From Daphnia carinata (taxonomy: Eukaryota > Arthropoda > Branchiopoda > Diplostraca > Daphniidae): 64,000 nt of DNA. The notes under the pieces were generated by a model. The model worked only from the letters and a program-made list of their open reading frames with translations. It was not told where the DNA came from and made no database searches. This document shows, one piece after another, positions 46,927-60,349 of the stretch (within the stretch, counting starts at the first letter, position 1; every line of letters starts with the position of its first letter). A program made the translations under genes and the position numbers. The stretch is from positions 8,925,367 through 8,989,366 of the forward strand of contig NC_081339.1 of the NCBI RefSeq assembly GCF_022539665.2. The letters are read 5' to 3'.

Positions 46927-49900
46927 GTATTGTTAACGAATCATTTCTCCATTGCGCAGAATCGGCCGGTTTGTTTTGGGGTTTATTAGAGTGAAATAGC
47001 TAGAGGGCGAGGTAGTGGCCGAAGCAAAAACAGTATACAAGTCGAATGAGTTTTTTATTTTTCTTTCTTTTCTTTTTCCAATCGAATTTGTGGGTCACTT
47101 TAATGGACACTTACGTTCTTTTTGGGGGGCTTGCAAAGGCATGGTTATTTATTTTCTTTGTAAAGGGCAACGTAATCGCCGAAGCGAGACGTTGAAGGAT
47201 CTCCGCCATCTTGCCAGTATATCTAACGATTGGCAGCCTTAAAAAAAAAAAAGAATGTGTATGAAATAAAAAGAAAATAAGACAACTGGGTGAAGAAAAC
47301 AGATCATCAAAATGGTGTTAGCTAAAGGGCGTTATTTGTTTTTCTCGAGACCATTATTTTCATTTGGTAGTGGAAGTCGTATTTTTTGCGTGTCTTTTCT
47401 TGCTGTCGAACCCGTCAGTGAAGTCCCATTTGTTTATTTGCGAAGTGCTGGCTCCAGTTGAATGTAGAATAACCAATCGATTGAAGGGCCGCGCCAATAA
47501 CACGTGGCAGTATTCAAGCCAACATCTCAGATATTATTCTGTCCCTTTATTCATGTGTAGTGTACGTTGAATATAGAGAGGATACATTTCTTGTGCTCTT
47601 CTCTGTGTAAAATGCATTTGCGTTTTGCAAGAAATTACGCAGCTGATGTGTTATCGAAAGGTTTTTAGGACATCATTTGACTGCCTGCAACGGTTAGTGT
47701 GTATGTCCATTGAATTTTATGGCAGGCATTCTTATTTTGGCGGATATCATATAAAGACTTATTCATTCGTCCTACTTCACGCCTATGCATCTTGAATTTT
47801 GGCATCATTCAAAACAAGTAGATTAAAATAAAAAAAAAATGATTAAAAAAAAAAAAAAATCGTATTGCACGTACGTCAATTCAAATGAGAGGTGATATTT
47901 TTAACTTCTCTCGAGTTTTGCTAGTCTCGCCAACCAAATAACAACCAGTTGGCCAAGTGCCCATTATGGTTCTCTACCATTTTTCCACGTAACGACACGC
48001 GCCGTTTTCATTCAGAAACCTTGACAGAACATTTGAGCGAAAGGCTTGTGCCCGCCATCTGGACAAAAAAACACACAATACACATTTTGCCTCTTGGCGT
48101 TGTTGTACTGGCCTCACTCCTTCCATTTTTGTTTACGTGTGTGCCAAAAAGAAGTCGATGAAGCAGCTGAAAGTAGTCTTTGCTACCATTTTTGTGTGTG
48201 TGTGTGTGTGTTTCGCGCTAGTTTGTGTTGTTATTAATTAGTTTGTAAACCACGACGTAGAGATGATTGAGGCGAATTTCCTTCCGGGAACGAGCAAAGG
48301 GAACGACGTGCTCTTGCCAAGAGCAACGAACCGTTAATTCGTAATGGATCTCCTCTTTTTTTTTTTCTCCGCATCGTTGTCTTTTCGTCCAGCAAGACCC
48401 TCTCTCTCTCTTGAGAGAGACACAGAGTCATAGGGACGCAAAAAAAAAAAAAAAAAAAGGGAGAAATTGAGGATGAAGGCAGACGTGGCAAATGAAATGG
48501 CAATCTCTATCATCTCCTTCCCTTTTGTTTCCTCCTCTTCGTTATCAAAAGTCTCGACTCTTTACGAGAATCCTCTCGTGTGAGAAGAAATAGGAAAAAA
48601 AAAAAAAAAGAAGAAAAGTTTGATATTTCCGTAACGTTTCGATTACAGATCAGGTTGTCCGAATGTGGCTTGTGAAAGCGACGCGATGCTGGGCCTATTA
48701 GAAATAAGGGGGGGGGGAGGGAAGGAAACGGCAGTGATGAATAAATTGGTATTTGAGTACGTGCTTTCTACTCCGACACGTACGGCAATAATCAACTTTC
48801 ACGCTCGAACCGCGATGGCTATACCTTCGTCGCCCTGGCGACCGTCGCACACACCAACCTTACAGATGTTTAAGAACGCATCGGGTGAATCGAATCGGCC
48901 CAGTTGTGTTATCTCGTATTCAATGCTAATGCTTTTTCTTTCGTTTCATTCGTTGTATTCACGATGTTTCGCTTGTTATCCGACATATTTAACAGAACGT
49001 TACGCTTTGAGTCAAGTTATTTTTGTTTTTTAAATGAACATTCGTAAGAGTAAATTATTCCAGTATATAAACATCTCGTTCTTTATTTAGTAGTCTAAAT
49101 AAAACGTAAGATAAAGGCAGAGTTAGGGCCTTTGTTCGTATAGAGTGTTGATTCTGAAAGTCACGAGATCGATCTATTGGTGGTGGTGGTGGTGGGGGGG
49201 GGGGGTACATTTTCTAGCGATGCGAATTGGGAAATTTCATGGAATTGTCCTGATCGACAACGTAATCGTCTTGTTTGTTGAAAATGGAACACGGGAGTGG
49301 CGGCGAGTTTTTCGATATCTTTCCTGCCTTATCAATTTCGTGTTGAAGGTGATAAAAAAAATCGCATTTTGTGTGAAACATTTCATTCGCATTCGCTGCG
49401 AACCCAAGAACTCGGGCCTTTTGAATTTTATGGCCGTCTCTTTTTTTTTTTTTTTTTTTTTTTTCAATTGAGCTTTTTTCCACTTTCTGTTGAGCTGGAT
49501 GTCTCCTGCCAAAAAACGCTGATAGACGGTAACCATAGCCGTGGCAGTGGAAGACGTGGTTGTACAGAAGATGATTGTCGTCTACCGCATCGATGTCGTG
49601 GCACTGCCAATCATCTGATAAATCTCCCCTGAGCTGCGTGGCACTAAGCAAAGGGCTTCGAAATTATTGATCTTTCTCGTGCGATTACTTTTGATTTATT
49701 TATTTATTTTTTACTTCGCTTTTGGGTGCGTTCGTGTGTGTGTCTGTGTGTATGTATATGAGGCAATGGACTGAAGGGAAGGCTAGTTCGAGGACGAGAG
49801 TGGATCCACTTAACGGCGGACAGGAAAGGGCGAAAAGCAGTTGATGCCAACTATGTCATTAACTCGTAGTACATTAGACTGTGCGGTGACTTTGAAACTG

Positions 49901-52900
49901 GCGAGGGGGTTATCGGCCGCGCATTCTCTCAATCAGTCGCAAATAATACTTCCGTCGTGCGAGAGATCTCTTTGTGTTTCCACCACTCTCATTATTTCTT
50001 GTATAATCTAGCCCCGAAGATTGCCACGCTATAAATATAAGGAGGCTTAAACATTGAGGCCCCTTGTAACGGGAGATGATTTGTATGTATCACGACGCCG
50101 TAATGTCATGTGATCCTGCGTCTAATGTTTAAAAAGGAAGCGACCAGATCGAGGCTCGCATCATATATCGACATCACTCGTTATTGGGCGAGACATTGTT
50201 CTCTTTTTTGCGCCGGGCTTTATATTGTACTGCTGCTATGCGCCTCTAGTACGTACATTCACGTCGACAAAAGCCAGGGGGGGGGGGGGACATAATGGGA
50301 AAATGTGAGGATGGCTTTATATATCAACTATGGATGGAGTCTTGCCGCACTTGATCAGGCAAAAATGGCTTACAAATTTCGATTTTGAATGCCTATTCAA
50401 AATAGCTGGCTGTTCAAAGATACAAGGTACGGGAAACTATGCCAGCTCAATGGGCACGGAACGTTGATACGGTTCGTGCTTGTGAAAGTGTTTGCGTTTT
50501 CAACCGCGTCTAAAATTAGCAATCTATCCACATGCCAATAATTTCAGTTAATGGTCCAACGGTAATGAGTGCATCATTAATCATAATAGTAGCGGCCATC
50601 GTAGTTGGTGAAATGGAAGACAAGATCAATGTTACGTCATGAAACAAGTGGCGTCATATCGGTGGAGCCTCAAGCACTTCACACTGGAAAATACGAAAGA
50701 ACAGTGAGAAGAGATCTTGTCGTTACCAATTGATATTACCTAGTCGATTATGTCTTTTTTCTTTTTCAAACTATATTACGTTTTTTCGAAAAGGACTTGC
50801 GTTCAAATCGTATGATCGCACAACCTCGTTTCGAAATAGTTTGCGTAAGTATTTGCGTATTTTAGCCTAACACTCTTATCTTTTCTCAATGTTTTGTGTA
50901 CTCCAGCTGAAAACGCACGCCATCTGTTCCATCGATATGACGACAACAACAAAAAAATCGAACCCCAAATCGCACCGAAGAATGCCGAGTTCGCTCTCCG
51001 CTTCGCGTTCTAAATAACTGCAATAAAAAAAAAAGAAAAAGAAAGAAAAGCAGACGAGAGGTTCCAGGTGTTTGTGCAGTTGCAACAAATCTCTTGATTA
51101 TGACCCACCGCATTCCCGATCGAACGTGTCATCAGCGAAAGGAAGACCAAACGAAACACGGCATTGATCGTTTGAGCGACCAGAAGGTCGTAGCGTATCG
51201 CGTCAAAGTATAATCTCCATTTATCATTGCGAAGCGGCTCGCCTCTCTGAAATCGTAAACCCCCCCACCCCTTCCCATTTCTTTTTTGTTTTTTATTTGT
51301 GGGGATATATTTTTAGGTTATCTGATCCCGGAAAAGTCGTGAACTTGTGAATGGTCACGTCGATGGCGAGACAAACTTGCGTAGTTTGGAAAGACCCAAA
51401 ACGAAAGGTCGAAAATGCAAACAAGTACAACTTGTTTTATATTTTTTTAAGGCCCACCCCCATCTCGGTTTGTTCTTGTCGGCTCGTAAGTGCGACCACA
51501 ATGTTTGCCCAACTTCTTTCGCCCCAATGAACTATTTTCCGACAATGCGACCTTGTGTGACGTACGTTTCCTCAAATAGCGTTATTTGTTTTGTTTTTAT
51601 TTTTTTTTCCCCTTTCTTCTATTCCGGCGAAATTGTTTGAATGACGATCCAAACACACAACGTAAAAAGCAACGGAATTCGCGTTGTCGAAGGGATCTGT
51701 TTATACCGTCTGTTTATTCAACAGCCATTAGATAGATAGACGCGCAAAAAAAGAATGTAATGTTCGAAATAAAAATAAAGTTTAAGGTTATTGTATTAAG
51801 TAAACTGAAAGAGGGCAAACAAAACAAAAATGGCGCTTGGTTTAGACCAAGAGGGAAAAAAAAAATCCGCAGTATATCGTTTTTTTTTTTTTCTTGGAAA
51901 TATTTTATTTCCAGGCCATATCGACATCGTCGTTCCGTCAGATCTTATTACAAGCACTTTTTTTTTTTTTTTTTTTTTTTTTTGCTGGAAAATAATATAG
52001 TCCCTTCTTAGGATAAGATGTTTACAATGACAAAGGGGGGGGGGGGCGCATAGCGAGGATCAAATTTTTTGGGGTTATCTCTTCAAGTATATCTTTTGGG
52101 CGTTGGCTGCACATGTCGTCTTTCGTTTCTTAATTCCCGTCCTAACAAACAGTGAATAATAAATGAATCGAAATATGTCTGGATGTGTTAAATATGAGAC
52201 TTTGTATTTTATTTTATTTTTTTTTTTTTTTAAACAATCTTATTTGTATACGTATGCAGGTGCCGAGGAGTTATTTAAACTAATATTCAAATTAATAACG
52301 GTCGTCCTACTTCTGGGAACATGGGAGACGAGCCGACAACAAAGAAAAAGGTAAGAACATTTCTCCGTTTCACAATTACCAATTAGATCGTTGAATACTC
52401 GGTAAATAGTGCACGTCCTTTTTTTTTTTTTTTTTTTTTTCTTTTCTTTTGTTTTCGTTTTCGTTTTGGTTTACGACATGTATGGCAAACAAAAGTTTAC
52501 CATATGACGTCTGGCGTGTGCGTCGTCTTTATTAAAAGTAGGCAGCACAATATTATGCATCATCATCTCCCGGGCATCAGCCTTGCATTATTGACTCGCT
52601 GTGTCGGTATCTTACCACAAACAAAGCTTCTTATTTTTGTTTCCTACATGTTTTTCTTTTTCGGATTTGTTTTTCTTTTTTTTTTTTTTTTGCTCGTCGC
52701 GTGCATGAAATGATAGTTCCAATGCTGCCATAACGTTCGTTCGCTCCGCCCAAACGTTGTATTAAAATTTTTTTCGTTTTGTTATCGAGGCATCTGTTAT
52801 TGAAACAGAGGCTTGTGAATGGCAAGTTCTGACGGAATACATTTCCACATAAATCATGTTCCATCATCGTACGATGGATGATTGATTTGTGTGTTGTTTT

Positions 52901-54858
52901 TCTTTTCAAATTTGAGAGCCCCATTCTTTCGACTGTCGGGACGAGAACGTGACCGCTGTATTTCTCTATTGGCCCTAGCATATTGGAAAACACCTAATGA
53001 ATGAGACGGGCAAGCAATTTCCCTTGATTACGTACGACGGCAAGAAAGGACAAAAAAAAAAAAAAAATTAAATGGGGCAGCCAACCGTGGTCTATCTCCT
53101 TTACATGTTAGAGCGACGCTGGCACGTAATAGGCAACCCACTTGGGCGTACGACATGTAACAAATGGGCATGGCTAAAAAAAAGCAGGTCCGCACCTTCC
53201 GGCCCGCAATTTGCCGCATCAGACACGCCCTTGCGACTCTTGATTAATTTCTGTGTTAAGCCGCTCCGAGACAGCCAAGAAGAATACGAGATTCCACGAG
53301 CAAAAAATCGATTTGCTCAACGCTAGTCGTCTTTTGCTTTTACGTCGCGTCCTTTTTTTTTTTTTTACACCTTTTGTTTATTAAATCGCGATTTTTTTTT
53401 TCTTGGCAAATGAAATGGAAGGGAAAGTTTTGCGCACGACTGACAACTTTAAAGCTCTTCTTTTTGTTTTATTTTTTAACTTGTGCGACATGCCGTGTGT
53501 AACCAATAAACAGTTGGTTGTCATTTGATTTGCCTGTATAGAATTGCAGCCAATCAAAAATGTCAAAGGAAAAGGAATGTGTTTCTCCCTTTTATTTTTC
53601 CCAACATTGATCTTTTGAATAATCACGAAAAGAGAGATGGGTGCGAGTTTTGCAGCACAAATAGTTTATAGCACCATCGCTTTCTCCGTGTTTTGTGCCT
53701 TGACTTTGAAAAAAAAAAACAAAAAAACGAGAGCTTTGTAAAAGAGGAAGTCTATTCAAATGCTGTTTGGTTTTTGAAAAGCTCGTGACTTCGCTATAAA
53801 GTCGTGATTTTGTAGAGTAAACTTGGGTGCCGGGGATTTGGCCGCTTGGTGACGAGAGTTTCCAACCGGCGCTTCTTTCAAGCGAATCGTTTTCGCCCTG
53901 CCAGACGAACCCCTCCACCCTCGGAAACAAACGAAATAGGGTCGCTGTTTTTGTTTTGTTTTTTTCTGTTGTAAGGGCTAGTCAATAGCCATAACATGTT
54001 GAAGGAGTTTATATTTTTCTTTTGTTTTTATTCGTTACAGAAGTTCCTATAGTGCAAAAACGGCTGTGTAGATGTGGGGTATTTTTTTTGTGTGTGTGTG
54101 TGTGTGTCTGCTGTTATCCGCATCGACGGATCAAGTGGCCTGCGCCAGTATGGGGCGGTTTTTATTGCACGGTTCAACTATTTCTTATCTCTTGTTCATT
54201 TATGATGGCCATCTTGTTGTCTACGGGGAGCATTGGCAAAGATAACGTTTCGATCTCCGCATGGATTTAGGTTGAAGTGGACATAAAAGATAGCGGCTAC
54301 CATTTTGCTCTTACCTTTTTTTTTTTTTTTTCATGTTTTATTTTATTTTATTTTTTTTTTCTCTCCCCGTCTCCGTTGTTGTTATAATAGTAATGGGTAT
54401 CGATCGATGGAACGCTTCCAAAGGCCATGACTGTTGCTCGATCGAGTCCCTCTTTTCTTTTTTCGCGCTTGTCCTCCTTTCCTCGAGCTAATGACCGTGA
54501 CTCGCTGCATAACTCTCCAACACCCCGCCAGTCTTTTGTTCCATATTCCTCGCCATCTTTGCTTGTCATTCTTTTCACATCGTCGCTCTTTAGATTGACA
54601 AGTTGAGATAGAGTCTAACGCAAAGTAGGATGGCTGCCACTGGTGAAGAATTGGCCTCAGCCACGCATTTTTTTTCTAACGTTGGGAAAAAAAAATAAAA
54701 ATAAAAATAATACGACGAGGACGAGGAGAAGTTTGGGCTGGAACAGATCAATAAGACTAGCCCCCCTCCGCTCCCCGCTTTATTCTTGCGAAGTGGTCAC
54801 ACCAGTACGTTCGTGCATCCAGCCTTCGTTGATCTATCGTCTGCTGCAGTCATATTCA

Positions 54859-54876
54859 GGGGGGGGGGGGGGGGGG
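54859..54876 (+). repeat. G18 tract
   Basis: Eighteen consecutive G residues. Such runs can form quadruplexes and are prone to length error in sequencing. Confidence 0.85.
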
Positions 54877-54917
54877 TTCAATACGTTGTTGTAGCTCTCG
54901 AAACGTTACGCCATCAT

Positions 54918-54944
54918 CGTCGTCGTCGTCGTCGTCGTCGTCGT
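54918..54944 (+). repeat. (CGT)9 microsatellite
   Basis: Nine perfect CGT units; not within a supported coding frame. Confidence 0.9.
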
Positions 54945-57039
54945 AGATGATGGAAAGTTAGCTTGCTCTTCACGTACGCCACTCGTCTTCCGCCTGATGG
55001 CTCCAAGTCTATCCTTCTTTAACTTTCTACTCATCTCCTAGCCTGTTGTGTGTGTGTGTGTGTCTGTGTGCATCGCCAGCCTATTTCATTATCCGTTTCT
55101 TTTTTTTTGTTTTTTTTTCCTTTTCCAACAACCGGCGCACACACACAAACGAACGTTTTCTGATACCCGAACGGACCCGGCATGCGGCTCGATGGCGCTC
55201 CTCGTTTTTCATGAAAAGCAGGAAAAGAAAATCAAAAAAAAAAAAAAAAAAGAAAGAAAGAAGGGAAACAAAAAGGAACTGGGCGAAAGTTTTGTCGGCC
55301 AACTTGCGGTTTGGCTTGGGCTCGAGGAGCCCGTGCTGATTGTGTCACTGGTACAAGATCGTCTTTTATGCAGCACGCTTCGCTTGGAATGTCAGTTTGG
55401 AAATGGAAAGAAAAAGGTGGGGCGGGGGGGGGGAGGGGAGAATTCCTCCTCTTCGATATGCCGAGAAGTTGCGCGTTGTTCTATGATGCCCCTCTACTCC
55501 TGAGACTAGATTCGAATGACGGAGAGGAGAATGTATTAAAAAAAAAAAAAAAAAAAAATAGGGAAAGAGGAAGGAAACGTCAAAGAGAATCGCATCTCTT
55601 GGCTTTCGTGCCCAGTGACGCGGACTCGGTTTTTTTTTTTTTTTTTTTCTGTTGTTGTTTTTTTTAATTTTTTGTGACAACACCATCTACCGTTAGGCTC
55701 TCGTCGCATGGCGAGTGGGAAGCGCGGCTTGCAATTCAATTAACTTAATTGTGTTTGATTAGTGAAGCAGCCAACTGTGTAAGGGGAGAATGGGGGGGGG
55801 GGGGAGGGAGTCTGACTCGCTTCACGTCTCTACGTAGCCGCTTTGACTGACAAACGAGATTGCTGTTGTGCTGGCTTGTACATATGACGTGTCAGGTGAT
55901 ATCGTTGCGCATTGTTGTGGCAATTCAAAAGGACTTTTGACTATGGCCATCGGAAGATGTTCAACCTTTCGTCTATTGATCGAGAGCCACTGTGACGGGC
56001 CTCTACCGTATGAAATGCCCTCGTGGCGAACGCGCGGCACGACAAATAATAGCCAACGTGTAAAACATTTGATTTGCGGAACCGAAAATTGTTAGATGTA
56101 GCTAAACGCTTCCTCGGCTATGCGGTGGTAGAACATCTCGTTGGAATTGTATTAGATTACATTCAACGTCTTATCTTCGGCTTACATTTACGGCCGCAAT
56201 ATGAAACTGCGCCATCGAGCTGTGCGTCTACCAATAACATGGAAAGAATGCTGAAAACGCGTTAAACGTGACAGTGTCGAAGCGTGTAGACACACAGTCA
56301 CGTGCATTTTTACGTGCGCATTTTAGGGGAATACAGAGCAACATTCAAGGTAGTCCCATTGTCATTTTTCGCGTGAACGGAATAGGACTTTGCCATGCAA
56401 ACTGTGTGCATTGATTCTTTGAGAGGTACAGTAAATCAAGTGCACGACTATTTGATTCTTATGATGTCGTTGCGTTCCCTGTTGCCTACCGCGTGAATAA
56501 TTAACGAAATGTATGAAAGGAGCCGAACTAGAAAAATGCGCCCATCCGGAATGCCCATAACATCCTTGTTTTAAGCCGACGCACACGAGCGCCCAAGAGT
56601 GCGCGCTGTTTATATTAGCCAATAACACAGTGACTATCTACCATTTTTTTCGGTCATCGGCTTTATTTTATTTTATTTTTTTTTTTTCTTTTCTTTTCTT
56701 TCGGAGCAAGAGATTGCCGCACAGCCACTGCTCGGCCAGTGGCGTAAAGCCGTTGTCGGCTTGACAGCAAAAAAAAAAAAAAAAAGGGAAGTCGCTATAG
56801 CGAGAGATTGATGTGTCCCACCAGTACCCGACCAAATCTACGATGCCACGTCTCTGCAGCATTGGCCTTTCCCTATTTTGGGTTTATTTTATTTTATTTT
56901 ATTTTGTTTTCTTCCCTTTCCTTTCTTTCTTAGTTGGTTCTCTTGTCTACCGCCCCAAGAGACGCTGAAATCGGACGCAAACCGGAATGAGGAGCTCGTT
57001 TCCGATTTGATACCATCTTTTAGTCTGCGAAGAGGGGGT

Positions 57040-57059
57040 GGGGGGGGGGGGGGGGGGGG
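57040..57059 (+). repeat. G20 tract
   Basis: Twenty consecutive G residues preceded by GGGGGT; the longest G run in the window. Confidence 0.85.
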
Positions 57060-58305
57060 ACGCCAAGAGACCCAACCCGTCTTTGAGGCGAAATGGGGCA
57101 AAAGGGCTGGCCGTACCCACTTGCTCGCTATTTTGCAGCCGCATTTTTTGTGTGTGTGTGTGTGTGTGCGTCATTTGCGTTACGAGTCTCTACTCCGTTC
57201 CCATTTAAACTGCCCCATTTTTTTCCCCGCCAAATCTTTGGTAGATGTTGACTACTTTGAAGCAAAAAGGTAGATCACCTTGTTCTTGGCTGAGTATCAC
57301 GCCGGTTAGCTGTGAATTTCACCTCCAGTTTTTTTTTTCCGGCCATTCAATCGATGTGAGTTGTTCTTGTTTTGGGGGAAGCGGCGTCCTTCAACATATA
57401 ACATAATGTAACGAAGGATTGCACGTGATTGATTTTTTTTTTTTCCTTATTTCTTTATCCTTATTATGTTTTTGTTTTTTTTTACTGTTGTTTCATGACG
57501 ATCTCGTATTTTTATTTGCAAGTTTACGTATGTTGTTCATTTCTGCATCCTTGGGAGAGAGAGAGAGAGTGAGATAGAAAAACAAAAACAAACAAAAGAC
57601 AATTCCTATTGGTGCGTTTGTCATCCTTGTTTGTCCTGTCTCCACAGAGAGTTGACGATTACTGGCAACTTTAACAACGGATGTCGGTTAGCCACTGCTG
57701 CTTCGAATGCAGGCAACGGGGATGCGGCAGCCCGTCTTGTTCTGACACAGTCCCTTAGGACAGTCAGCCAAAAAGGGAGTTGAAAAAAAAAACAAAAAAA
57801 AAAAACAGAAAGAAAATCTGAAAAAAAAAGGAATAAAAAGTCTGCAAAGGAAAGGACTAAAATAAAAAAAAAAAAAAAAAAACAACAAAACACGGCGAAT
57901 CGTATCAACCGAGCCGCTATTGACTTTTCTCTAAACTCTCGTCGGCTCTGTGTGTGTGTGTGTGTTGCTATTCGTGTTTTATGCGACAAAGCGGGGCTTA
58001 CCTTCAGTTCAAAAGAACCGACCTACTACTTGGTGTATATCTGTGATTTCGAGAACTCGACAACTATCGAAGCCTTGCGCTTGACCATAAGCTTCTCGAA
58101 AAAAAAACAAAAAAAAACATTTCAAATAAAAATTGGGAAACGAAGAGAAATAAAAAGCGCAAATCAATCGAGTCCGTCACCAGGTGATTGGCTTTGCGGC
58201 TTGTTTTTTTTTTTTTTTTTTTTTTCGTTTTTTTTTTTTAAGCTGATGATTCGGCCTGCGTGTGGACCGCGTTTTTTTGTTTTGAAATCAAGGGGACTGA
58301 GTTGA

Positions 58306-60104
58306 AGCGGGAGCGCAAGCTTCGTGTGTGCTGGGTGGGGGCGCGGCACACAGCGCTGGCCTCACGCACACGCCTCACTCGCCATCATCAAAGTGCACGG
58401 CGCCGCCGCGTCTGCCCGTAGCGCCGCTTCTCAAGTCACTGTGGACTTGCAGCAGCGACGTCAACACCGTCAGCGCCGGGGCAGGCGACGGCAGCGTTAC
58501 TCTAGAAGCGCCGCCGGCGGCGGCGGCAGCAGCAGCAGTGGCAACGCCAGGGCCGGTAGCGCGACTGGTGCCCACCAGCGTCTCAAGCGGCTCGGAGTCG
58601 TAGCCGAGCGTTCAAAGTCGCAAGATCGCAGTCAAAACGCGCACTCGACCGCCAATCCCCGCTGTTGGCCGGCCGCTTCGGCCAATCAAGGACGGCAGGC
58701 AGCGCACCAGGCGGTGGCCGAATGCGCGGACGTGACGTCGGCTGATCGCATCCAACACCGAGTTTTGCATCCGGATTCGATCCAATCGCGCGCGAGTGAA
58801 ACTAGCAATCAATTGCCGTCGTCTGGTGCCGCTTTCGGAACGGGATTGCGAATCAACAGCTCGTATTGGGTCGTGTTCAATACGTGCTGTTCGCAATTAG
58901 TGGCCGGCGGGTTCAGTTTGAACGTTGAAACGGCCAGTGCGGCAGGTGACGGCAATTCGCCGTTTGGCGCTCGGCCGAATCGAGATTCTCCTGGAGACTC
59001 GAGCGAAGCGATTCCCGAATATTTCCATCAACATTCTTGCTCGCGAGAGCAAGAGGAAAAAGAAGAAGAAGAAGAAGAAGAAGAAGAAGAAGAAGAAGAA
59101 GAAGGGCCCAGCCGTCATCGTCACGACGCAGCAGCAGCAGCATCAGCAGCTGTGGCGACGGAACAAGACTCGGACGCAGACGCAGAGGACGAACAAGAAG
59201 AGTCTGACGAAATCGAGACGGGAACGGCAAGCGAAGGTGCAACAGACGAACAAGTAGAGGACGAGGAGGAGGAAGTGGAGGAATTGATATCGTCCAATAG
59301 TTTGAGCAGTTCGCCGCCTTGCCCGGACACAACGCCACCGCCTCTGCCGCCGCTCTTCATCTTTCATCCATCGTCGAAGACGTCGTCCGCTTCACCTCCT
59401 CACATGCGGAGGTGTCGCGATTCCGATTCAGACTCGCCGTCCAGCACATCCCGTCACATCGCCAACACCGCAGCTGCTGCTGCCTCTGCCGCTGCCGCTG
59501 CCGCTGCCCGGTCCGGCAACGTAGCTCCAGTCCTTACGGCCAGCCGGACCGGGGCAGCAGCAGGAGCTGGCGCCGCCTGGTACGCCACCGACACGGGTAT
59601 TACCTATATATATACACACACACACTCTTTTATATAGATATTCAACCACGTTGTGTGTGTATGTGTGTGTGTGTGTTAGATCCATACGCGAGAGCCGGGG
59701 GAACCCCGGCAAACAGCCAAACTAGAAACATCGGTGGGGGGGGGGGAGGGGGGTAATATAGCGCAAATAAAAGTAACCGAAACTGACTGCAGTCCCGCAT
59801 AGGACGTTAAACTCAAAGGGGGATGGGGGGGGGGTATTCGAATTTAAAAAAAAAAAAAAAAAAAAAAAAAGAAACAACCTCGAATGGAAAGCCTGTTCAA
59901 TTATGTCGCGACGCATGCATGTCCCTTGTCCACATTGAATTTGGCTTTACATTTTTTGTTGTTGTTGTTGGTTACCTACGCTATTGGAGACAGTCCATTT
60001 TGTTTAGGATTGATTGAAGAGAAAGCTATAAGAAGGCCTACATGCCCGTCATTGATTTTTGCCCCGCTCAGTGCGCCCCTCCTTTGCTTTATTCCCATTT
60101 TTCT

Positions 60105-60136
<32 letters not shown>

Positions 60137-60316
60137 GAAACTCGCTCACTGCAATGTAGCAAATGTACAACGTAAAGAAGAAGAAGGAAAAAAAAAAAAG
60201 AAAAAAACGGTTTAACCGGGTCGTACGTGTGTGTCGATGGGAACGCATCTTTTTGAAGGCAACACAAAAATCGGATATGAAATGGGGAAGCGATTTTCTT
60301 CTGGCTCTAGGAAAAT

Positions 60317-60349
<33 letters not shown>

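Larger units (their letters stand above)
43827..58305. other. Long non-coding stretch rich in homopolymers
   Basis: No frame here has domain, splice or composition support; the many short frames are products of poly-A/T runs and GT repeats. Runs of T or A of 15-25 bases occur repeatedly (for example near 46590, 49445, 51960, 52420, 55540, 58205). G runs of at least 9 occur at 45382, 48708, 49194, 50277, 52035, 54859, 55424, 55792 and 57040. It may be intergenic regulatory DNA or a first intron of the gene at 58.3 kb. Confidence 0.5.

Noticed and set aside
43840-58300. Many short frames with Phe or Lys runs
   Set aside because: They arise from poly-T/poly-A tracts and GT or GA repeats on either strand and lack any domain or splice support.
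58328-58603. Alternative 91-codon frame over the first exon of the low-complexity gene
   Set aside because: It closes early and does not connect in phase to the next exon, while the overlapping frame stays open to the donor at 59596.
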